A stretch of DNA of 64,000 nucleotides from Macrolepiota albuminosa (Eukaryota > Basidiomycota > Agaricomycetes > Agaricales > Agaricaceae): NCBI GenBank assembly GCA_027475525.1, contig JAMWFC010000055.1:1158212-1222211 (forward strand). The letters run 5' to 3'. The notes under the pieces were generated by a model, which saw only the letters and a list, made by a program, of their open reading frames with translations, ran no database searches and had not been told where the DNA came from. Positions 55,286 through 64,000 of this stretch are shown piece by piece; position 1 is the stretch's first letter; each line of letters opens with the position of its first letter. Made by a program: the position numbers and the translations under genes.

Positions 55286-56427
55286 GTTATTAGCCATGTA
55301 TAATTCCTTTAATGCTATACGTTTCCAATACGCATCGATAACATTGTGGATTTCAATTCTTTGCCGATGCCACGCAATCGTACAAGTTCTCAAACACAAT
55401 GGCAATGTATTAGGCTCTCATATTGCATGCAGTTTCTTTGCCGATGCCACGCAATCGTACAAGTTCTCAAACACAATGGCAATGTATTAGGCTCTCATAT
55501 TGCATGCAGTGTTGGCACACTGAGCAATTCCTCATCCAATTTTCGCCGTTCTGTACACCCTTCTCTGGGCTTAATGACACGAGTACCGCGATCTTTGAAA
55601 AGTCAATGAAGAAACGTCGGAAGTGAGGCGAAAATAAATACTCTTTCGATACGACTTTTTATCTATTCAAGGTAGTAACAAGACTATATCACGCGAGACC
55701 GTGTTACAAGTACTCCTTCAGCATGATGCCGGCCCTTGGATGGCTATGAAAATATCAAAGGAACTCTATATCTATATGTAACGTTCGGAGAAACGACTCA
55801 CTCTATAAAGTCCGTATAATCCTGATACGTCACCATGGGCATAGTAGCATTGCCTATAATTATAATGGAATATCCAGAAAATATTCTACGTTCTTCGATA
55901 CGATAAGCTTGTCCCTGAAGACGAGCTTCTCAAAGAAGGGCGCAAGTCACGAAGAAAATATTCTACGTTCTTCGATACGATAAGCTTGTCCCTGAAGACG
56001 AGCTTCTCAAAGAAGGGCGCAAGTCACGAATATTTTTGATGGCAGTTACTTCAAATCAGCTGCAATTAGGCTACTCATATTCGTTGAGTGTTTCTCATCC
56101 CTCATTGCTCTCAAATGGCTCATATCCTGGCTTGAAGTCAAGGTTGTGGCAATGCTATCCTGATGACGGAATAGCTTCAGAAATAGAATCCTCGTCAACC
56201 AGTTTAATCGCTTGTTTCAACAATCAAGCACCCTGATCATGAAATGCATCAAGAATCGCACACAATAACCTCTTGGGGTAAAGGAAGAGGAGGTCAACAA
56301 TCAAGCACCCTGATCATGAAATGCATCAAGAATCGCACACAATAACCTCTTGGGGTAAAGGAAGAGGAGGTGGGCACATAGTCTTCCGAATAGCGGAGTA
56401 TAGATTGATAAGAAAAGTTACTCTAAC
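55286..56427. other. Gene-poor region with three join duplications
   Basis: No gene is supported. It holds 77-bp duplications at 55,357, 55,876 and 56,218. Short frames repeat because of them. Exons beyond the mL41 stop are conceivable but not shown. Confidence 0.5.
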
Positions 56428-56510
56428 TGTCCCATGGCTTAGTTGGTTACGGCGTCCGACTGTTATACTCTCATATCGGAAGATCGAGAGTTCAAGTCTC
56501 TCTGGGACAG
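56428..56510 (+). tRNA. trnN-GUU: tRNA-Asn (GTT) with 9-nt intron
   Basis: The acceptor strands TGTCCCA and TGGGACA pair over seven bases. The D arm contains AGTTGGT; the anticodon stem TCCGA/TCGGA encloses CTGTTA-[9 nt]-A, which gives a CTGTTAA loop with anticodon GTT when the intron TACTCTCAT after position 37 is removed. The T arm is GAGAG-TTCAAGT-CTCTC. The discriminator is G. A T5 run near 56,528 is a plausible RNA polymerase III terminator. The intron position is the usual nuclear one. Confidence 0.88.
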
Positions 56511-56525
56511 CTATACACATGTTGT

Positions 56526-56534
56526 GTTGTCTTT
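56526..56534 (+). terminator. RNA polymerase III terminator of tRNA-Asn
   Basis: A CTTTTTCC run lies about 20 bases after the tRNA 3' end; five T residues stop RNA polymerase III. Confidence 0.6.
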
Positions 56535-56615
56535 TTCCGTTGGGCATAAACACATGTCACGTGATCTGAGCGAGACGTTTTAACCACGTTTCGTCCACTA
56601 ATTAAAGCCCAAGCC

Positions 56616-57373
56616 ATGTACATGGACCATTCGATGCACACCAGTCATGCTGCCTCTGGTGCCCATGATATGCCCATGGGCCCTGGATGCTCGATGCACA
56701 TGCTCTGGTACGTCTTCAGCCTCAAATAATCATTCCCCCTTCGTGCTGAAATCGCATGAATACAGGAATACTCAGATTATTGACACATGCATAGTCTTTT
56801 CTTCATGGCATATTCGGAGCACACAAGGTTTCATATTCTCTTGTCTCCTCACCGTTGCCCTAGGTATCTGCTATGAGTGGCTTCGTGCCTTCCAGAAGCA
56901 ATATGACGTTCGTCTCGCACGTCTTCTGGTGTCCGAGGGGAAGGGGAAAGGACGCGCGACTCCAGGAAGTAGCGGGAGAAGTAGCCCCGAATGTGGTTCT
57001 GAAGAGAGTGGGCTGCTAAACGGCAAGAGAGTGAAGAAATTGTCGGGAAGGTACGCCGTCTTGTCTGTGAGCTTCCTGTCGAAGTACCTGATGATTTTTC
57101 ATATAGCGTAACCGTGCCGTTGCTTCCCCGTGTGGTCCGGGCATCGTTGTACGGCTCCACAGTCTTCCTGTCGTTCTTCCTCATGCTAATCTTCATGACA
57201 TACAACGTCTGTTTTCATCCATCTTATGGTTTCAAATGATGTTAACGTTTAAGCAGGCATACCTCATCATTGCGGTAGTGCTCGGTGCGGCGATCGGGCA
57301 TTACATTTTTGGTTCAAGTGTCAACGTCAATGATATATTGACAGAAACGCCTAAAACTATGGCGTGCCATTGA
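56616..57373 (+). CDS. Ctr-type copper transporter
   Basis: High-affinity copper(I) uptake by a trimer in the plasma or vacuolar membrane. The start at 56,616 gives an N-terminus rich in Met and His (MDHSMHTSH, HDMPMGPGCSMHMLW), the copper-collecting region. The first helix lies near WHIRSTQGFIFSCLLTVALG. A cytoplasmic loop (QYDVRLARLLVSEGKGKGRA) follows. The second helix has the MLIFM (MxxxM) motif and the third GAAIGHYIFG (GxxxG), both hallmarks of Ctr channels. The stop at 57,371-57,373 follows MACH, which lacks the usual C-terminal Cys/His pair but retains one Cys and one His. Three or four exons; no frame break. Confidence 0.88.
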
Positions 57374-57750
57374 TTTAGAAAGGATGCAATGTTCTGGATT
57401 GCGGTTGCGACATTTACCACGGAAATCTACAAGTGCTGTCTTATGTGTTCTCTACGACTGTAATATGTACACCAGATATCAATTCACCATATCTCATGAA
57501 TAAACAATCTAAAATCAATCTCATTCATCAGAACGAAAAGCTCAATAAAAATGAAACTTTCTGGGAAAGCCAACGAATAAACAATCTAAAATCAATCTCA
57601 TTCATCAGAACGAAAAGCTCAATAAAAATGAAACTTTCTGGGAAAGCCAACGTTGGTTGAGAATCGTGTGATAGGCCATACCATAACCATCGAATTTGCG
57701 CTTGCAGGAAAAAATATGCAGATTGAATTACAAATACAACGCACAGACAA
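57374..57750. other. Intergenic region
   Basis: Between the convergent Ctr and proteasome genes; contains a 77-bp join duplication (57,498-57,651) and nothing else supported. Confidence 0.5.
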
Positions 57751-59046
57751 TCAAGCCGTCTTCATCTCGGTGTCCTCATCCTTCTTTGTTAGACCCTCAG
57801 CAACGAGCAACGTGTCGATCTCCGCAGGTCGATAGATTTTTGCTTTCGGTTGCTTTGTTTCAGGGTCGAGAGTCAAGACAGCGAACTCAACTACCGACAG
57901 AGAGACAGGGATCAAAAAAAAAGGAACAGTCGTGAAGTCAAGGATGACTCACGTTTCTCACTACTCAGTGTTGTACTGTCCATCGTCTTGCTCATCGTCC
58001 TAAGCACAAGACCAATCGCGTCCTTAACCTCGATCGTGTCTTTATACTCCTGCTTGAGGAGGCTCTGCGCGGTGCCATTATTGGCGCCGATGCAGGTCGC
58101 CTTCCATCCCGAATAGTTGCCTGAAGGGTCCGAGTGGTATAATTGAAATTGATAATGAGGGTCATAACCCGCGTAAAGTAGAGAGACACCGAACGGGCGA
58201 AGACCTGTTGACGAGCAAAGAAGCGAAGATGACACAGATCATAACCCGCGTAAAGTAGAGAGACACCGAACGGGCGAAGACCTGTTGACGAGCAAAGAAG
58301 CGAAGATGACACAGATTCATATGAATAGAATGTTAGGAGCTTTGTCGATGAGGTGGCGTACCTCCGTACTGCGTATATCCCTGCTTCATATCACATAGCC
58401 GTTGAGCCAGTAATTCAACTGGTATATCCTCGTTATACATGAGCAGATGTCGCTGAGCCGCCGACCGCGCGAAATTGATGAGCGAGTTTGCATCGGCCGT
58501 AAGTCCCGCAACACCACCTATTACATTTCTAAAGCCCCAAGAAAGACCGCAATCGTCAACATTCCTGACGTGCATCCAATGATGTCTGCAGAGGAGACGC
58601 ACGAATTCAAAAGGTAGATCTTTTCGCCACTTCCACCGTATCCTCCTTCCTTCGCACCTGACAGATCAAGAAGCTTGCCAGTGACCTTCTTCTCGGCCGC
58701 CAGAACGACACCATCTTTCGCTAGGACGCCAAGAACTGTGCCGGCGTGTGAAATGGCTTCCATGGCATATTCGACTGAAGCGGGGTTGGATAAGTATCTT
58801 GGGGAACATGTAGATGATTACTGACTCTGATAAAGCCGGCCTGAAGAGCATTAGTTGATACGCATGGTATTCTAGAAGAAAGTTGATATACCTTCTGGAG
58901 AAAAGATAGTTGTGCGGCCTGATTAAAGTTCAAGTTATTTAGTTCGTGGATTTCAAGTCGAAGATCAGGCTTACTGTCGTAACGTCTGGCCTGTGAATTT
59001 GAAGATCAGAGGATAAATTTCAACGAATACTAACGCAGCGTACCAT
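57751..59046 (-). CDS. PRE9: 20S proteasome subunit alpha type-4 (alpha3, PRE9)
   Basis: A non-catalytic alpha-ring subunit of the proteasome core. The coding part of exon 1 is just ATG (59,046), followed by a donor GTACGC. Splicing gives [19 protein letters not shown] and [19 protein letters not shown], the canonical alpha-subunit start with the NTPase-gate region. Then come [76 protein letters not shown] and [19 protein letters not shown]. The C-terminus ends DEDTEMKTA at the stop 57,751. A join duplication at 58,161-58,314 repeats the exon that starts with [11 protein letters not shown]. The gene has about seven exons. Confidence 0.92.
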
Positions 59047-59277
59047 GACGAGGAAGTGTGTTGGGAGGAGAGGATTCAAGGACTGACTGACGCGTTCAGG
59101 ATGCACACGCGTCGTTCGCCCAATTCGGCCATTGCCGACATTGGGTTATTCCACATTTTAACCCATAACTATCGATATCAAGTTGAATTCTGATTATATT
59201 ATAGGAGCTACAGAAATCTACAGACGCTCAGTTTTTTCTCCTGACTGTTTGCGTTATAACAAAGTCCAACCGGTATC

Positions 59278-61322
59278 TCAATCAAGGTGGTCAAGGCCGA
59301 GGTTGGTCGGGATAGGTCTTGAAGCCATATAGCCGTCTATCAAACGCAGAAACTCTTCCTGTTCGGCTGTAGGAATATTGAGATGCAAACTTTCATCAGT
59401 TATCCTGCTTTGACTGTCATCATCGTCTGTGTCTGCCCTATCCACGCTCATCTCTGAATCCTCGGAATCACTGCCTGAGTCTTCCCCCTCGGATGATTCG
59501 ATGCTCGTGAGACCTCGGTACGGACCCCAACGGACGTTAGGTGAAAGTCCCAACATCTGCCTGACCAAGTCAAACTCCAAATCATTTTCACAGACTGGCA
59601 TCTCGATCCAAACATCTTGGTCCCGCCAGGTATCTTCGAAGTCTCTATCTCCAAACGGCGACTGCTGCAGCGCTACATCCGTCAGTGCATCGAAGGCATA
59701 CTCCACTCGACCCCCTTTCCTGAAAAAAAAGTCAGCACTCCTCTCCGGCGCGCTTCGCGCGACAATGGCGTCTGCGCTCAACGGTTGACTGGTGCCATTA
59801 AGAAAGTCGGCGATAACAGCAAAGATAGACTGCCAACCGATGTAGAATGTCTTGTACATGGATGAGTGGAGGTGGGTTGGGAGATAATCAGACACGCAGT
59901 CAAAGAGCATCCCAGGGTCACTGCATGGAACGCGGTCCTTGAAGAGATCCGTCGCCAATGCGCTGTACATCATCTCAACTGCGTTTTCAGCGCCACCTAA
60001 CATATTCCTTAGCGTGACGTACTTTGATCTCAAAAAACGAAATTCTTACAATACAGGCGGAACCGCATACGCTTGGACAACCATCCTCCAGCGCAGACAC
60101 CACATGTACAACCAAACCTACGTTTGGCTTTGTACTCACTCAAGGTTTTGGGCATGGCCGATTCTCCCATCGCATGTTTCATCAAGAACTCGCATTCTAA
60201 TTCGTCGTTCTCGTACCCTTTCCATTGGCCCAGTATCGTCTCCAAGAATGATCGCGAGGATTCCATGGCAGAAGTCAAATTCTCTAACGGCGTCCTGCCC
60301 TCGAAATTGTTGGTATTTTTCATATCTTCTTCTACGCCGAGTTCCAAGAGCGCTCGTACTGCAGCAGGATTCGCCGTAGAGAGTGCGAGATGGATGGGTG
60401 TGAATCCGTATGCGTCCGGCTCGTGTATGGAGGCAGGATTGACTTCATAGTAGGATTTAATGGTTTCAATGGTTTCTTGACCTTTAGAATTCGTTATGGC
60501 AAAATGCAGGGGATATTTCTTCGCGATGTCTTCTATCGAGAGGTCTTGGATCTTGGAACCATTGATTTCGCTATCGTCGCCCATTTCAGTGGCATCTTCC
60601 TCAAAAGGAATCGCACGCGATGGATGATTAGGGTCTGTTGAATATCCGAAAAAGCCTGTGTGTCCAATACGACGGAAGCCGTTCTAGATACGAAGACATT
60701 AGATCCAGCTGTTCTATCTCAGGTTTTGAAATGACACTTGCCTTCTTAAAGAAGTTGACCTGCTTCTTTTTGAGTTCTTCGTATTCATTTTGCTCCATTC
60801 CTCCGACTGGTACTGGCCAACACATGAGTGTGTCGGTCCCGGTCTCAATATACTTGGATGCAAGGAGGCCTTCTATCATCTTCGATCCAAGTCCCTTGCC
60901 ACGAAGCTCCTGAGGGCTCAGTACCGTATGTAGACAGCTGAAAACCTCAGGACAGATACCTTTTTATTGACAAACATATCCAACACGTAAACGATGGTGC
61001 TGTTATCGATCTCCTTACCCCAAGCTCCCGTACCGCGTCGAACACCCGGACGGTAGAGCCACGGTTTCACATGACCGTTCTTGTCAAAGAACGCAACAGC
61101 AAACTTTTGGAGTTCGTCGCTGTGGTCGTCCATGACCCCAAGAAATGAATTCCCGCACAGATGACGCATTATTTTGACAGCATATAGAGACCCGATGCGG
61201 CCTAGCTTCGGGTGAGTTACTTTCATGTTTATGTTCCTGAAGATTCGGGGATGGTCGTCGTTGCCTTTCATGGAGAACGAGAACGAACAGTCGTCAAGCC
61301 GGAAAGACTCAGAGGAGGCCAT
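59278..61322 (-). CDS. GNAT acetyltransferase-like and ankyrin-repeat fusion protein
   Basis: One gene joins two parts. The N-terminal exon (start MASSESFRLDDCSFSFSMKG at 61,322) and the next have a GNAT-like fold: YVLDMFV and, after an intron, ELRGKGLGSKMIEGLLASKY, the acetyl-CoA-binding motif A (R-G-x-G-L-G). The exon chain then reads GFRRIGHTGFFGYSTDPNHP and, without a stop, runs into KYPLHFAITNSKGQETIE and GFTPIHLALSTANPAAVRAL, two ankyrin repeats. A cysteine pair with GCTCGVCAGGW follows. The last exon (60,033-59,278) has an acidic Ser/Glu/Asp-rich stretch. Function is unknown; lysine or small-molecule acetylation is an inference from the fold. The start of the gene beyond 61,322 was not tested. 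Confidence 0.7.
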
Positions 61323-63956
61323 GATGGTGGCGTTGAAGAAGGAAGGAACCACGAACGATTGAAAGAGGTTGGTCCTTGCGCTACAATGACGTCAGACTTG
61401 TATCCCGACCAAAGTCGAGGAGATTGACTGAAATGTCATAACCTCGTATGTTTCACTATGATTCACGCCTTTTTTTCAAATACTCTTGTGTATATTACTC
61501 ACCTTATTCAAAAGCCCTCCACATGTCTTACCTCTACGATTAGTTAAAAACTCGTCGTCACCTGGGGTGACTCCAGATAATATTGCTGTAAATTCGTACA
61601 CGAATACAATTGTTCTGCGATATGTTGCGTCAAGTCTGCTTTTTGATCCGTTTCATATAGAAGTTATCTTTAACGAACGTGCTCTGCGCATCGATTAACT
61701 GACGGGACCATGGGAGCGCACAATCTGCTTCGAGCACATTTCCTCAGGACTTCTGTCTGACTCAATAGAACTTTAGGTTTGGGTCAGCCTGGATCTCTTC
61801 CAAGGTGCCATTTACACTTGAGAGTCCAAGTCTGGACAGTATTCGGTCGCTTTGTAGGCAGCTGATCTGCTCTTTCGAGCATAGGTGATGGTCTTGTGGC
61901 GCACTTTTAACAATTGGGTCCAATAATCTTCCGGAATAGTTGGATGGGTGGGAATTGGGTCTCTAAATCATTGGTCTAGTGTGTTTTTCACACTCATCTC
62001 AGATCGAGTGTTCACTCCACTGACGTCGGATCATGATATGGGTTTGAGTATACCAAAACGCAATAATCTACTGGACGGTCGAAGCACTGAGCTTCGCGCT
62101 TAACAGCATTCACTTTGTCAAACATTCAGTGCCGTATCCGTATGTCCACATGATCTCCTAGTTAAATAAGGTCGAGGTCAGGAAAGAATGATTCAATTCA
62201 ATTCACACCCTTAGTAGTAACTGGCCCGTGATAATGGAACGCTTTACGATTGGCTTCTATAACGAGTCTAACTGTTCAATGGCCGCGTAAACCGCAAGCA
62301 AGTCATCAGGCCGATGCTTTACGGCCTGGAATCTACGCCACTGATCTTTTTGGGCCTCAACGGTAGAGACCAAGCGTAGTGCACGACGACCAACTTGTCT
62401 AACTCTTCTCGTGCCGAACGGCGCACCTGATGGCCTCCTGCGGATCGTTGTAGCCTGAAGTTATGCATTTAGTTCTTTGTTCTGGCGGATTCGAGCCACC
62501 ATTTTGCTCCCGCTTCTGATACCTTTTAACTTCAATTGCGCCTATCGATTGGTGAGTTATGACCGTTGTTTTGTGCTTTTTTGTCCACCATACCCTGAAA
62601 ACAGATCAGATTAAGAAAATCACTCGGAATAAACGTTCGTCCTCAAAAGCTTTTCAAGTCGTTGAGTCTCTCATGCGCCAAAACACTTTAATTGGGCGGA
62701 GTTTTCTGACGTTGAAATTTTCCAAAAAAATACCATTGTGCGTCTCAATTTCCTCGATCACCGTGTAACGAGATGACAGATGTGGGCTCGGCATCCGTTC
62801 AATGCCTTTGATCGTTGCAAACGAATGGAATACGATCTTATAGGAAATAAATTGGATCACGCCTAGCAAAGATTCAGTGAGTCTCACCCGACCACATGCA
62901 ACGTCAACTTGAGCCGACATCCAAGGAAAGAAGAAATGTTTTTACATAAAGATCTTGATGTGATCAAAAGCCTCTATTCGCGAGAAAAATGACGTGCCCG
63001 CTGCGATTGGCCAATTTAACGCCTCTGCCCATCCTTGCGATGCAGTAGCATACCACAGCACTTCCCGCGAGCATGACAACGATGTCTTTATTTTGCCGCA
63101 GTCATAGCTATCTGACCCAATGGGTGCATTGATTGCCAAGAAAAGGTTAATGGCTCGCGACGAATGTTTTTTCATCTTGCCTTTTTCACGCTATTAAGTC
63201 TTTCTACATTTTCCATACCATCAAAACAAGCCCATCCGACATGAAAGCTGTTCCCTGGATCTCTGGAAACTCGAGCCGTCCCCCAATTTCCCGCGTTGGG
63301 ATGGAATTTTGTGTCTCTACTGTCAAGAACTCTCCGTAACTGAGTCTATGCCCTCTTCGTTCCGTTCTTCACCAACGACTTTGTACTTCAAGCGCTCGTT
63401 GTAACAGCTGTGTATGGCCACATTCCTGACTGTGCGCAGTGCTCGCCACACCCTGTAACAACAAGTGCAAGAAATGCGGGGAAGGGTCGCCAGAAGGAGG
63501 TGGACTAAGGAGATAACAGATACCCTAAGCACAAATTCCTCAAAGATCATCTTCTCAGAAATTGGTACCTTTCTATCGGTATCTCCGACTGAAGCGGTTA
63601 TTTTACACTTGTACCGAAAAATCAACACTCGCTATAAACAATTAGCCAGTGGATTATGCGCTTAGCCTTGAAAGTTATGGCCGAATTGATAATCTTTGGA
63701 ACATCTGTGTCCGTAAGTTGATCAATCTATTCGTGTGTTGCTATGAATGAGATATACAGTATGACAGGATTTATAAATCTATTGTCCTTTCTGGAGACGT
63801 CAATATGCCACAGCCATTCTAGTTTAATCGAAGACAAGAGTAATCTAATAGATTCGCAGTTCTATTTTATTCAATTGCTGTTAAGTATGCCAATTCCAGA
63901 TCCGTGCCAAGTGCTTATACCCTGGGTTCTAACAGGTACATAGATTGATTGACGGA
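61323..63956. other. Gene-poor region
   Basis: About 2.6 kb without a gene I can support. A minus-strand stretch at about 62,270-62,460 gives a 65-codon basic frame ending ...AVYAAIEQLDSL with a possible acceptor in front of it, and a 77-codon minus-strand frame lies at 62,942-63,175. Neither resembles a family I know. Confidence 0.45.
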
Positions 63957-64000
63957 ATGGCATTTCAGCCAGAACTTCTAGTCGAAAATATCCTCATGAT
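63957..64000 (+). CDS. Possible start of an F-box-like gene, cut by window end
   Basis: The ATG at 63,957 opens MAFQPELLVENILM, similar to the LPPELLxEIL start of F-box-like proteins common in mushroom-forming fungi. Only 14 codons are visible, so this is a suggestion. Confidence 0.25.
   Translation, partial: MAFQPELLVENILM

Larger units (their letters stand above)
3192..58314. repeat. Thirty-four 77-bp tandem duplications (assembly joins)
   Basis: First-copy starts, within about 3 bases: 3192, 5681, 6871, 10335, 11250, 12054, 12600, 12877, 14169, 15883, 16436, 16591, 16923, 17691, 19640, 20533, 22301, 22574, 23161, 23384, 25042, 43224, 44531, 45291, 47425, 49210, 52042, 53021, 54193, 55357, 55876, 56218, 57498, 58161. 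In every case the second copy starts 77 bases later and touches the first. Most pairs are identical; a few inside transposons differ at one to three bases. Sequence content is unrelated between sites. This is how contigs that overlap by k=77 look when laid end to end without merging. Confidence 0.9.

Noticed and set aside
3192..58314. 77-bp repeats as a CRISPR-like array, satellite or mobile element footprint
   Set aside because: The units are unrelated in sequence, occur as a single adjacent pair each, and share only their length.
62270..62465. Possible small minus-strand gene ending AIEQLDSL
   Set aside because: A basic 65-codon frame with a possible acceptor, but no convincing first exon or family match; kept only as a note in the region entry.

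Overview
The window is fungal nuclear DNA, almost certainly from an agaricomycete basidiomycete. The genes are dense, with many short GT-AG introns of about 50-60 nt, and several families point the same way: a DUF6533 membrane protein, a basidiomycete-style Zn2Cys6 regulator, a two-WSC secreted protein, a Ctr copper transporter and an acetyltransferase-ankyrin protein. It falls into two parts.

Positions 1-29,367 are nested retrotransposons. The outer layer is a Ngaro/PAT-type tyrosine-recombinase retrotransposon on the minus strand (about 8,095-29,367). It has gag, RT-RNase H and tyrosine recombinase genes and split direct repeats A1 ... B1-A2-B2. A Ty3/gypsy element (LTRs at 10,335 and 24,510-25,537) was inserted into it with a 4-bp GCGA duplication. 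That element in turn holds a minus-strand Ty3/gypsy element of a related family (5' LTR 22,962-24,156; gag, protease, RT-RNase H, integrase down to about 16.0 kb; its far end lies in a 100-N gap at 10,602-10,701). To the left, at 729-7,330, is the 3' half of another plus-strand gypsy element, cut at 728 by a further LTR.

Both gypsy elements carry extra spliced genes in the opposite direction to pol, between integrase and the 3' LTR. One codes for a protein with a Zn2Cys6-like cysteine cluster and is present in both elements with matching exons. The larger element adds two smaller genes that resemble each other. This antisense gene module is the most interesting biology here.

Positions 29,368-64,000 are ordinary host genes: DUF6533 protein (+), amino-acid/GABA permease (+), ZCCHC9-like zinc-knuckle protein (-), Zn2Cys6 transcription factor (-), degenerate AAA+/Mg-chelatase-like protein (-), single-pass membrane protein (+), two-WSC secreted protein (+), VPS53 (-), Yippee-like (+), RNase P subunit Rpr2 (-), mitochondrial ribosomal protein mL41/MRPL27 (+), tRNA-Asn(GTT) (+), Ctr copper transporter (+), 20S proteasome alpha3/PSMA4 (-), GNAT-ankyrin fusion (-) and perhaps the start of an F-box-like gene.

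A caution applies throughout. At least 34 places carry a direct tandem duplication of exactly 77 bp, in unrelated sequences, in both repeats and genes. A constant length independent of sequence is the mark of unmerged k=77 contig overlaps, not biology. As 77 is not a multiple of 3, these joins break many reading frames that are probably intact in the organism.
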